A DNA stretch of 64,000 nucleotides from Sphingomonas sp. S2-65 (GTDB taxonomy: Bacteria > Pseudomonadota > Alphaproteobacteria > Sphingomonadales > Sphingomonadaceae): contig NZ_CP090953.1 in the NCBI RefSeq assembly GCF_021513175.1, positions 3,406,501 to 3,470,500 of the forward strand, given 5' to 3'. Under the pieces are notes generated by a model that saw only the letters and a list, made by a program, of their open reading frames with translations, made no database searches and had not been told where the DNA came from. Within the stretch, counting starts at the first letter, position 1. Every line of letters starts with the position of its first letter. Positions 36,421 to 44,504 of the stretch are shown piece by piece. Both the position numbers and the translations under genes were made by a program.

Positions 36421-38142
36421 TTATCCGGTCAGCACGGCGTTCATGGTGCCGGGAGGCAGCAGCAGGTGAACCAGCCCGTTGCCGGGACGGGCCACCGAGC
36501 GGACACCTAGCGCCGTCAGCGCCGTCTCGACGGCCTTGGCGGGATCGTTCAGTTCCACGCGCACGCGCGATCCGTATACGCTTACGCCGCAGACATTGTC
36601 CGCCCCACCCAGCGCGCTCAGCGCCTCCGGAGTGAGCGCTGCGCTGGAGGCCGAGAGCGCCGTCGGCGTTGCCGCCGCTGTCACGGCCAACTGCCCACCA
36701 CCCGCTGCCAACGCGTCGCGAATTTCCACCGCCACTGAGTCCGCGATGGGGCCCAGCACCACCTGCAGCGCATGCGCAGAAGGCTTGATGATCCCGCGCG
36801 CACCCAGCGCCTTGAGCGCCGCCTCGTCGACCTTCGCCTGGTCGGCGACCATCAGCCGCAGCCGAGTGGTGCAGGCGTTGACGCTCGTCAGGTTGGCCGC
36901 GCCGCCAAGTGCCCGGGCAAAGGCTGCGCCGCGTTCACCGGCGGTCACCGCCGCCGCCACTGGGACCGCCGCTTCGGGCTCGCGGCCGGGAGTCTGCAAG
37001 TTGAAGCGCCGGATGACGAAGCTGAAGATGCCGTAATACAGCGCGAAATAGACCGCGCCGACAGGCAGCAGCAGCAGCGGCCGGGTGGCCTTGCCGAAGT
37101 TCAGAACATAGTCGAACAGCCCCGCCGAGAAGCCGAAGCCAAGCTTCACGCCCAGCAGGTCCATCAGCACCATCGCCACGCCGGTCAGCACCGCATGCAC
37201 GGCGTAGAGCGCCGGCGCCAGGAACATGAAGCTGAATTCGATCGGCTCGGTCACCCCGGTGAGCATCGACGTGAGCGCCAGGCTGAACAGCAGTCCGCCT
37301 ACTGCCTTGCGCCGTTCGGGCAGCGCCGACCGGTACATGGCCAGGCACGCGGCGGGCAGGCCGAACATCATCACCGGGAAAAAACCTGCCATGAAGCTTC
37401 CCGCAGTAGGATCACCGGCGAAGAAGCGGCGAAGGTCGCCACCGACGCCGTGGAAGTCGCCTTGCACGAACCAGAACACGTTGTTCAGGATGTGATGAAG
37501 GCCGGTGACCAACAGCAGCCGGTTGAGCAGGCCGAACAGGAACAGGCCCAGGCTGCCCGAACCCGCGATACCGCGGCCAAGCCCGTCGATCCCGGCGCTC
37601 AGGTGCGAGAAGCCGAGCCCGAAGATCAGCGCCAGTGCGACCCCGGCAAGACCACTGACGATCGGCACGAAGCGGCGACCGCCGAAAAACGCCAGATATT
37701 CGGGGAGCTTGATCGTTGAAAAACGATTGTAGAAGGTGCCGCCGATCAGTCCCGACAGGATGCCGATCGGCACGTCGAGCCGCGAGATCGCCTTGGCCTT
37801 CCACGCTGCGACGGTGATGTCGAGGGTGGGTCCGCTCAGTCCGGCGCCGATGTCGGCGGGCACGGTCATCAGCACCTTGGCGGATTCAGTCGCGACCAGG
37901 AAGCAGACGATGCCTGCCAGGGGGGCGGCACCGTTGCCGTCCTTGGCATAGCCCGTGGCGACACCGATCGCGAACAACAGGCCCAGGTGAGAGAACAGCG
38001 CGTCACCGGCGGCGCTCAGAAAGGCGATGTCGAGCAGATCGGGCTGACCCAGCCGCAGCAACAGGCCTGCGACCGGCAGTACGGCGATCGGCAGCATCAG
38101 GGCACGGCCCAGCGGCTGCAGCAGTTCCAGGATCGACTTCAT
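36421..38142 (-). CDS. nagE: PTS GlcNAc-type EIIBC component
   Basis: Predicted 573-residue inner-membrane sugar phosphotransferase permease of the glucose/GlcNAc family. The EIIC part (residues 1-385) has about ten hydrophobic segments and GLHHILNNVFW and TGVTEPIEFSFMF, typical of the sugar site. EIIB follows with phospho-acceptor Cys424 in SVNACTTRLRL. A second EIIB-like copy (about 503-573) has Tyr523 where the cysteine should be, so it cannot carry phosphate. There is no EIIA; that is supplied by the fusion protein encoded just upstream. Its ATG overlaps that gene's stop as ATGA. GlcNAc is inferred from the neighbouring nag genes. Confidence 0.88.
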   Translation of the reverse strand: MKSILELLQPLGRALMLPIAVLPVAGLLLRLGQPDLLDIAFLSAAGDALFSHLGLLFAIGVATGYAKDGNGAAPLAGIVCFLVATESAKVLMTVPADIGAGLSGPTLDITVAAWKAKAISRLDVPIGILSGLIGGTFYNRFSTIKLPEYLAFFGGRRFVPIVSGLAGVALALIFGLGFSHLSAGIDGLGRGIAGSGSLGLFLFGLLNRLLLVTGLHHILNNVFWFVQGDFHGVGGDLRRFFAGDPTAGSFMAGFFPVMMFGLPAACLAMYRSALPERRKAVGGLLFSLALTSMLTGVTEPIEFSFMFLAPALYAVHAVLTGVAMVLMDLLGVKLGFGFSAGLFDYVLNFGKATRPLLLLPVGAVYFALYYGIFSFVIRRFNLQTPGREPEAAVPVAAAVTAGERGAAFARALGGAANLTSVNACTTRLRLMVADQAKVDEAALKALGARGIIKPSAHALQVVLGPIADSVAVEIRDALAAGGGQLAVTAAATPTALSASSAALTPEALSALGGADNVCGVSVYGSRVRVELNDPAKAVETALTALGVRSVARPGNGLVHLLLPPGTMNAVLTG

Positions 38143-40682
38143 GCGGTGAACTCCCGGGCAAGCGAGCGGACATCGGCTGCGGTCGCGCAGCCGAGCGCGG
38201 CAGCGGCATGGGAGCGGACCGCTTCGCGCGTCAGGCTCGATACCAGCGCCTTGATGTCGGGAACGATCGCTGGCGTCGCGGACAGTTCGGTGACGCCCAG
38301 GCCCAGCAGGATCGGCACGGCGAGTGGATCCGATGCCAGCCCGCCGCACACACCGATCCACCGGCCATGGGCCCGCGCGCCGCGGCATGTGTCGGCGATC
38401 AGCCGCAGCACCGCCGGGTGCAGCCCATCGACGGCACTCGCCACCGCCGCGTTTCCGCGGTCCATGGCGAGGGTGTACTGAGTAAGATCGTTGGTCCCGA
38501 TCGACAGGAAATCGGCTTCTGCCGCCAGCAGGTCCGCCGTGGCCGCCGCGGCAGGCGTTTCCACCATCACTCCCAGCTCGATCCGCCCGATGATGCCCAG
38601 TTCGACGCGGATCCGCTCCAGCACCGTCCGTACCTGGCGCAGTTCGTCGACGCCTGCGATCATCGGCACCATGATCCGGCATTGACCGACCGGCTGGACC
38701 TGCAGGATCGCGCGGATCTGGTCTTCCAGCAGCTGCGGATGCGCAAAGCCGACGCGGATGCCGCGCAGGCCGAGCGCCGGGTTTTCCTCCGCTGCGATCG
38801 GCAGATAGGGCGCTGGCTTGTCGCCGCCGATATCGAGCAGGCGGACGATCAGCGGGCGACCGTCCAACGTGTCGGCGATCGCCTGATAGTCGGCGGTCTG
38901 TTCGTCGACGCTCGGCGCGGTATCGCGGTCGAGGAACAGGAACTCGGTGCGCAGCAACCCCGAGCCTTCGGCCCCGTTGGCGACGGCCAGCTCGGCATCT
39001 GTGCGTGATCCGAGATTGGCGAACACTTCGATCCGCGTGCCGTCGGCCATGTGGCAGGGATTGGCTGCGGTCGCTTTGGCGGCAGCGCGGCGCGCGGCGC
39101 GTTCCGCGACGGTCGCGGTCGCCTGCGCGAGTGCCGCGTCATCGGGGCCGACATGCAACTGACCCAGTCCGGCATCCAGTACCAGCGCAGTCTCGTCGTC
39201 GATCTGGCGTAACACTGGCCCCAGCGCGACCAGCATCGGGAGCCCCATGCTAGCGGCGAGGATCGCAACGTGCGAGGTCGGCCCCCCACGCTCGACACAC
39301 AGGCCCAGAACATTCGCCGGATCGATCGCCATTAGTTGCGAGGGCAGCAGGTCCTCGGCGATCAGGATCGTTCCGGCCGGCAACGCTAGCGGCGCTTCCT
39401 CACGTCCGGCGAGGATCAGCAGCACGCGCCGTTCCAGATCGCGCAAATCGTCGGCGCGCTCAGCCAGCCGGGCATCGCCCGCAGCCCGCAGCGCCTCCGC
39501 CTGCGGCCGGATCGCCGCGCGCCAGGCCTCGACCGCGCTCGCGCCGCCGCCAATCGCTTCCGCCGCGGCGGCGAGCAGCCCGGCATCGTCCAGCATCGCG
39601 CGATGCGCTTCGACGATCGCCCGCTGTGCGCCGCTACTATGCGCCACCTCGGCGTCCAGCCGCGCCGCCAGCGTAGCCCGTGCGGCGTCGAGCCGTGCCT
39701 GCGCATCGGCGGCGTCCTCGCGCACGGGATGTACCTCGACATCCGGCAGCACGAAACGGCGCGCGTGGCCGACCGCGAGCCCCGGCGACGCGGTCACCCC
39801 GGCAAGCTTGCCGTCGGCCGGAAGCGTGGTCGCTGCGATCGCCGGTGCCGCGCTGGTTTGTACGGGAGCAGGCGCATGGCCCTTTTCGCCCATGCCGCTC
39901 TCGATCAGCGCCGCCAGCGCGGCCACCGCTTCCTCGGCCTGCAGCCCCTCTGCGGCGATGGTGATCGTATCGCCGAAACCGATCGCCAGCGTGAGCAGCC
40001 CCACCGGGCTCCGCACGTCGGCGCTACGGCCCCCCTTGCGCAGGGTGATGTCGGCGGACAGCCCGGCGACGGCATCGCGAAGCCGCGCGGCCGGGCGGGC
40101 ATGGATGCCGTGCGCCAGCGGGACGACGACGATCCGCTCGGCGCGTTCACCTGCTGCCTGCGCCACTGCGCGCGGCGCATCGGCAACCCGGCGCGGCCGC
40201 AACGCGAAGATGTCGTCGCCCGCCGTCACTGCCCCGTCCTCGCGGGTGCGCACCAGCGCATAGCCCGGCGTTTCCAGCAGCAGCACCGGCGTGATCACTG
40301 CGGGCGCCGCGCACACCACCGCGTCCAGGTCGAAGCGGATCAGCGGATCGCCCTTGCGCACTCGGTCGCCCACCGCGACGCACGGGGCGAAGCCCTCGCC
40401 GTTCAACGCGACGGTATCCAGGCCGATGTGCATCAGGATCTGCGCGCCCTCGGCCGCGATGATCGTCACTGCATGGCCGCTCGGCTGGAGCACGCTCACT
40501 TCGCCGTCGCATGGCGCGACCAGGCAGCCCTCGGTCGGGTCGATCGCCACTCCGTCGCCCAGCATGCGCTGCGCGAAGACCGGATCGGCCACTTCGTCCA
40601 GCCCCGAGAGCCAGCCGGTGAGGGGCGCGCCGATGGCGATGCTCGCCCCGGCATTGTCGTCGTTGGGAAGCGGCGAAATCAT
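38139..40682 (-). CDS. nagF: Fused PTS EIIA-HPr-Enzyme I
   Basis: Predicted 847-residue cytoplasmic phosphotransferase fusion carrying phosphate from PEP to the EIIBC permease. EIIA-Glc domain: residues 15-160, with His70 and active His85 in LMHIGLDTVALNGEGF. HPr: 182-265, with His194 in AHGIHARPAARL. Enzyme I: 290-847, with His471 in ERGGPTSHVAILA and C-terminal SIGTNDLTQYTLAMDRGN and GVCGGLASDP. This three-part fusion is the form found in GlcNAc loci of several proteobacteria. It starts 27 bases after nagA and is coupled to the permease gene by a 4-base overlap. All three phospho-histidines are present. Confidence 0.92.
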   Translation of the reverse strand: MISPLPNDDNAGASIAIGAPLTGWLSGLDEVADPVFAQRMLGDGVAIDPTEGCLVAPCDGEVSVLQPSGHAVTIIAAEGAQILMHIGLDTVALNGEGFAPCVAVGDRVRKGDPLIRFDLDAVVCAAPAVITPVLLLETPGYALVRTREDGAVTAGDDIFALRPRRVADAPRAVAQAAGERAERIVVVPLAHGIHARPAARLRDAVAGLSADITLRKGGRSADVRSPVGLLTLAIGFGDTITIAAEGLQAEEAVAALAALIESGMGEKGHAPAPVQTSAAPAIAATTLPADGKLAGVTASPGLAVGHARRFVLPDVEVHPVREDAADAQARLDAARATLAARLDAEVAHSSGAQRAIVEAHRAMLDDAGLLAAAAEAIGGGASAVEAWRAAIRPQAEALRAAGDARLAERADDLRDLERRVLLILAGREEAPLALPAGTILIAEDLLPSQLMAIDPANVLGLCVERGGPTSHVAILAASMGLPMLVALGPVLRQIDDETALVLDAGLGQLHVGPDDAALAQATATVAERAARRAAAKATAANPCHMADGTRIEVFANLGSRTDAELAVANGAEGSGLLRTEFLFLDRDTAPSVDEQTADYQAIADTLDGRPLIVRLLDIGGDKPAPYLPIAAEENPALGLRGIRVGFAHPQLLEDQIRAILQVQPVGQCRIMVPMIAGVDELRQVRTVLERIRVELGIIGRIELGVMVETPAAAATADLLAAEADFLSIGTNDLTQYTLAMDRGNAAVASAVDGLHPAVLRLIADTCRGARAHGRWIGVCGGLASDPLAVPILLGLGVTELSATPAIVPDIKALVSSLTREAVRSHAAAALGCATAADVRSLAREFTA

Positions 40683-40709
40683 GCTCAGGGCTGGTCTCTC
40701 GGCGAAAGT

Positions 40710-41840
40710 TCAGGCGGTACGGATGCCGGCGATCCAGGTGCCGGCGGGCTGCAGATCGCGCGTCAGTTGAACCCAGTCGGCGGTCAGGCCGGGTGCCAGC
40801 GCGCCGCGCTCGCCACGCAGGCCCAGGAACGCGGCGGGGCTGGTCGCGGCCATCGCGGCGGCGTCGGCGTGCGACAGCCCGATCCGCGTCACGGCATTGC
40901 GGAACGCGCCGGCCATGTCGAGCGACGATCCGGCCAGCGTCCCGTCCTCGCCCAGGCAGCGCCCGCCCTCGACCAGGATGCGCCGGCCGTGCAAGTCGAA
41001 CTCGGCGACATCGGCGCCCACGCTCGGCATCGCGTCGGTGACGAGCAAGAACCGGTCGTGCGGCCGCGCGCGCACCGCGATGCGCACCGCCGCGTCATGG
41101 ACGTGGAAGCCGTCCAGGATCAGCCCGCAATAGATCGCCTGGTCCTCGATCGCCGCGCCGACCACGCCGGGCGCGCGGTGCAGCAGCGGCGACATCGCGT
41201 TGAACAGGTGCGTGACCCCGGTCATCCCCGCGGCGATCGCCGCCTTGGCGGTGTCGTAATCGGCGTCGCTGTGGCCGATGCTCAGGATCACTCCTGCGGC
41301 GTGCAGCCGGCGGATATCCTCGAGCGACACCATTTCGGGCGCCAGCGTCAGCATCACCTTGCCCCGGCGCGGCCGTGTCAGCAGCGCCAGGAGATCCTCG
41401 TCTAGCCGGCGAAATTTCTCCGGGTCGTGGATGCCCTTGCGGGTCACGCTGATGATCGGCCCCTCGATGTGCACGCCGATGCACCCCGCAACGCCCGCCT
41501 CGATCGCGGCGTCGGTAGCGTCGAGCGCGCGTGCGATCACCTCGGGCGAATCGCTGATCAGCGTCGGCAGGAAGCCGGTGGTGCCATAGCGCGCATGCGC
41601 CCGGCCGATGGCGTCGATGCCCTCGACCGTCGGCGCGTCGTTGAACAACACCCCGCCGCCGCCATTGACCTGGGTGTCGATGAAGCCCGGGACGAGCCAG
41701 CCGCCATCCAGGTCGACCGTCTCGAACGAAGTCTGGTCGTCGATGGCGGCGATGCGGCCGCCCTCTACGGCGATGGTGGCATTCGCCAGAACGCTGGCGG
41801 GCGTGACGACATGCCCGTTGGTAAAGCGGATCGCGGTCAT
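40710..41840 (-). CDS. nagA: N-acetylglucosamine-6-phosphate deacetylase
   Basis: Predicted 376-residue amidohydrolase that removes acetate from GlcNAc-6-phosphate after PTS uptake. The metal and catalytic residues are visible as Glu126 (VHIEGPIIS), His190 (SIGHSDADY), His211 (THLFNAMSP) and Asp269 (VTDAMPSVG). The binding loop DTQVNGGGGV is intact. Its ATG overlaps the stop of the SIS-domain gene as ATGA, so both are translated together. Product glucosamine-6-phosphate would go to that deaminase. Length is normal for the family. Confidence 0.93.
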   Translation of the reverse strand: MTAIRFTNGHVVTPASVLANATIAVEGGRIAAIDDQTSFETVDLDGGWLVPGFIDTQVNGGGGVLFNDAPTVEGIDAIGRAHARYGTTGFLPTLISDSPEVIARALDATDAAIEAGVAGCIGVHIEGPIISVTRKGIHDPEKFRRLDEDLLALLTRPRRGKVMLTLAPEMVSLEDIRRLHAAGVILSIGHSDADYDTAKAAIAAGMTGVTHLFNAMSPLLHRAPGVVGAAIEDQAIYCGLILDGFHVHDAAVRIAVRARPHDRFLLVTDAMPSVGADVAEFDLHGRRILVEGGRCLGEDGTLAGSSLDMAGAFRNAVTRIGLSHADAAAMAATSPAAFLGLRGERGALAPGLTADWVQLTRDLQPAGTWIAGIRTA

Positions 41841-42886
41841 CGCGTTTCGGTGACCTTCTTTAGGTAAAGTGGCCGGTCGGGATCATGCCCGCGCGACACG
41901 GACAGCGCATTGGCCATGTGGTAGAAGCTCTGCACCATCAGGATCGGCTCGATCGCCGGATGGGCGCGCAACGCCGGCAGGGTGGCAGTCGACCCGCCCC
42001 GGGCATCGGCCAGGCACACCCGCGCGCCGCGCTCGGCGAACTCGGCCGCCGCCTCGCGCACGCTGTCCCCCGCGGCGTCGGAAGTCGCGAACGCCAGCAC
42101 CGGAAAGCCCTCGCCGACGATCGCCATCGGCCCGTGCCGGACTTCGGCGGCGCTGAACGCCTCGGCGTGCAATCCGCAGGTTTCCTTGAACTTCAGCGCG
42201 GCTTCCTGGGCGATGCCGAAGCTGTAGCCGCGCCCGATCACGAACAGGTTGGTCGCATCCTGCAGCACCCGCACCGCGTCGCTCCAGTCGATCGCGCCGG
42301 CTTGTTCGAGCTGCGCGGGCAGTTCCGCCAGCGCAGTGCGCAGGGCGTCATCGTCGGCCCATTCCGCCACCAGCGCCACGAACGCAGCCAGCGAGGCGAT
42401 ATAGGATTTGGTCGCCGCCACCGATCGCTCGGGTCCGGCCTTCAGCCCGATGCAGGTGTCGGCCAGCGCCGCCAGCGGCGATTCCTCGTCGTTGACGAAC
42501 GCGACGACCTGCGCGCCGGCTTCCTGATGTGCCTTGACGGTGGCGAGCAGGTCGGGGCTGCGCCCGCTCTGCGAGATCGCGATGCACAGCGCGTTGCCCG
42601 TGGCCACCGGCGCCGCGAACACCGACGCCGTCGAAGGCGCCGCCGAGGCGACCGGAATGCCGATCAGCGTCTCGATCAAATACTTGCCATAGCTCGCCGC
42701 ATGGTCGGACGAACCCCGCGCGCAGGTGACGATCCGCGCGGGCGGGTCGCTGCGCAGCTTGGCCGCCAGCGCCTTGAGCGCCGGCTCGTTCGCTTGCGTC
42801 AGCCGACGTACCACTTCGGCAGCCTCCGCCGCCTCGCTCTTCATCAGCGTCGCGCCCTCTGCGACCGCCTGCTGCTCAGCCCCCAT
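41837..42886 (-). CDS. SIS-domain glucosamine-6-phosphate deaminase (NagB-II type)
   Basis: Predicted 349-residue protein with two SIS domains (about 40-170 and 200-330), like the isomerase half of GlmS but without the glutaminase part. Sugar-phosphate motifs are CARGSSDHAASYGKYLIE, AISQSGRSPDLL and EVRHGPMAIV. This is the NagB-II form that turns glucosamine-6-phosphate into fructose-6-phosphate and ammonia in proteobacteria lacking classical NagB. First gene of the nagB-nagA-nagF-nagE unit. The ATG at 42886 has only a weak binding site; an in-frame ATG at 42844 with GAGGGCG before it is a possible alternative. A fructosamine deglycase is the main alternative function. Confidence 0.87.
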   Translation of the reverse strand: MGAEQQAVAEGATLMKSEAAEAAEVVRRLTQANEPALKALAAKLRSDPPARIVTCARGSSDHAASYGKYLIETLIGIPVASAAPSTASVFAAPVATGNALCIAISQSGRSPDLLATVKAHQEAGAQVVAFVNDEESPLAALADTCIGLKAGPERSVAATKSYIASLAAFVALVAEWADDDALRTALAELPAQLEQAGAIDWSDAVRVLQDATNLFVIGRGYSFGIAQEAALKFKETCGLHAEAFSAAEVRHGPMAIVGEGFPVLAFATSDAAGDSVREAAAEFAERGARVCLADARGGSTATLPALRAHPAIEPILMVQSFYHMANALSVSRGHDPDRPLYLKKVTETR

Positions 42887-42924
42887 CGCCCCGTTCTTTC
42901 GTTCCGTGTTGTACGATGGGTAAG

Positions 42925-43683
42925 TTATATATTGGTACTGTTCAAGGTCCTATGAGCGTCCAAATACGCCCGCAACACCGCGACCTTGCCGGCATCGGTA
43001 CGAAGCGTGGGGCCGCTCTGGAAGCCGAAGCGTTGCTCCGCCTCGCTCGCGTCGCCGTCCGGGCCGCGGCAGGAGGCATGCACTTCGGGTACTCCGGTGC
43101 TCAGGATTGCAGGAAGCGTCGCCGCATCGACGCCACTACCCGCCAGGATGAGGATGCGTCCGTCCGCGCGTTGCACCAGCGATGCCAGCGTTCCCAATGC
43201 GTCCACGGCGCGGGGTTGCCCGCCGGAGGTGAGGATCCTCTCGAAGCCCAGGTCGATGGCAATGTCCAACGCATCGATCAGGTCGGGGCAGAGGTCGAAA
43301 GCGCGATGCAGCGTAAGTGACAGCGGCCGGCCGCGCTTTTCGCCCTCGGCCCGCGCCAGTGCCACCCAGTCCTTGAGCAACCCGCCGTCGAGCTTCCCGT
43401 CGGGGTCGCTCGCGCCGATCACCACGCCGGCAAGCCCCGCCTCGGCGGTCGCTCGAATGTCCTCGGCGACCAGCGCGGCCTCCGCAGCGCCATAGCGGAA
43501 ATTGCCGTCGCGCGGACGCGCCAACAGGTGCGCGGGGAGGGGCGCCGCCGCGGCATATCGGATCAGCGACTGCGGCGGCGTCAGCCCGCCCAGGGCAAGC
43601 GCGGAACAAAGCTCGATCCGATCGGCGCCACCGGCAATCGCCGCGTCGATCCCCGCCGTGGTCTCCACGCAAATTTCCAGCAT
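42925..43683 (-). CDS. cutC: CutC-family protein
   Basis: Predicted 252-residue TIM-barrel protein of the CutC family. It starts MLEICVETTAGIDAAIAGGA and has the family stretches RIELCSALALGGLTPP, LTLHRAFDLC and ILTSGGQPRAVDALGTL. CutC was named for copper homeostasis in E. coli, but that role is disputed and the fold looks like an enzyme. Here it sits directly upstream of the nag-PTS operon (38 bases) with its own ATTGGTA half-sites before it, which points to amino-sugar or glycan metabolism. No signal peptide. The reaction is unknown. Confidence 0.9.
   Translation of the reverse strand: MLEICVETTAGIDAAIAGGADRIELCSALALGGLTPPQSLIRYAAAAPLPAHLLARPRDGNFRYGAAEAALVAEDIRATAEAGLAGVVIGASDPDGKLDGGLLKDWVALARAEGEKRGRPLSLTLHRAFDLCPDLIDALDIAIDLGFERILTSGGQPRAVDALGTLASLVQRADGRILILAGSGVDAATLPAILSTGVPEVHASCRGPDGDASEAEQRFGFQSGPTLRTDAGKVAVLRAYLDAHRTLNSTNI
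42929..42938. promoter_or_regulatory. Candidate GntR half-site before the nag-PTS operon
   Basis: The plus strand reads ATATTGGTAC; the minus strand reads GTACCAATAT followed by ATAAC, so it borders a possible -10 box (TATAAC) about 30 bases before the SIS-domain gene. It falls inside the last codons of cutC. The word is shared with the other sugar promoters. Confidence 0.45.
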
Positions 43684-43766
43684 CTTGCTCTAAAACCTTC
43701 AGCTACGCCGTTGCCGCAGGATCCGTCCGCAGCCACCGCGTGCGGGTGGCCTGGAACATCATCCCA

Positions 43767-43784
43767 GATACCAATCGATACCTA
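43767..43784. promoter_or_regulatory. Candidate operator before cutC: two GATACC repeats
   Basis: GATACCAA (43767-43774) and GATACCTA (43777-43784) are direct repeats with a 10-base period, one helical turn. On the minus strand the first reads ATTGGTATC, matching the half-site seen before the other sugar operons. It lies 85-100 bases before the cutC start, in the 112-base gap after the TetR gene. Confidence 0.45.
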
Positions 43785-43795
43785 ACAGATGCGCA

Positions 43796-44401
43796 TCAAC
43801 GCGCCAGCGCGTCGATGCGCTCGTCGATGATCGCCGACACGCACCGGTACAGCGGCTGGATCTTCAGGTCCGGGTCGAACCCACGCCGCATCATCACCCC
43901 AATGCCGAGGGCCAGGATGAGGTCGATCAGACACTCGCGATCTTCCTCGCAATCTTCTCGCGACGCGATCGCGCGCAGTGCCGCGGAAAGACTGGTGCGG
44001 ATCCGGACGTCGATCGAACGGTTGAACTCGGCAATCCGCACGTTGCGGCCGACCTCTGCGACGATTTCGCTCATCAGCCGGCATTCCTCGACAGGCTCGT
44101 CGCAGGACAGAAATCGGTCCATCCAGTCGCGGACCGCTCTCAAGTCACCCGCCGCTACTGCCGCGGCAAGGATTTCTTCTTCCAGCCATTCGGACACGTC
44201 GCGCTCGCAGATTGCGGCAATGATGTCTTCCTTGCTATGGAAGTCGCGATAGATCTGGCCGACCTTGATCCCCGAGGCGGCGGCGATCTGCGCCATTCCC
44301 GTTTGGTGGAAGCCATGTTCGATGAACAATGTGCGGGCGGTTTCAAGCAGATGTTCGCGCCGCGTCTCCGCGCGGGTCGGCTGCAATGCATTCTGTTCCA
44401 T
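43796..44401 (-). CDS. TetR/AcrR-family regulator of the RND efflux operon
   Basis: Predicted 201-residue repressor. The helix-turn-helix is in residues 15-60 (ARTLFIEHGFHQTGMAQIAA, SGIKVGQIYRDFHSKEDII). The C-terminal domain has several cysteines (SCDEPVEECRL; DCEEDRECL), which is unusual and might sense redox state, though this is speculation. I chose the ATG at 44401 with GGAG 11 bases upstream. It is divergent from the three-gene RND efflux operon and a palindrome lies between them, the usual layout of an AcrR/TtgR-type repressor. Confidence 0.86.
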   Translation of the reverse strand: MEQNALQPTRAETRREHLLETARTLFIEHGFHQTGMAQIAAASGIKVGQIYRDFHSKEDIIAAICERDVSEWLEEEILAAAVAAGDLRAVRDWMDRFLSCDEPVEECRLMSEIVAEVGRNVRIAEFNRSIDVRIRTSLSAALRAIASREDCEEDRECLIDLILALGIGVMMRRGFDPDLKIQPLYRCVSAIIDERIDALAR

Positions 44402-44464
44402 TCGGTATCTTTCTCCGGTTGCCAAGCCGGGGTCCTCTCCATATAAGCCCGCCCACCATATGTG

Positions 44465-44482
44465 TGTGAGCGTTCACTCACA
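44465..44482. promoter_or_regulatory. TetR operator of the RND efflux operon
   Basis: TGTGAG (44465-44470) and CTCACA (44477-44482) form a perfect inverted repeat with a 6-base spacer. It lies 22 bases before the membrane fusion protein gene and 63 bases before the divergent TetR start, as expected for a repressor site. Confidence 0.6.
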
Positions 44483-44504
44483 ACTCCTATCCTCCGGTGA
44501 TTGC

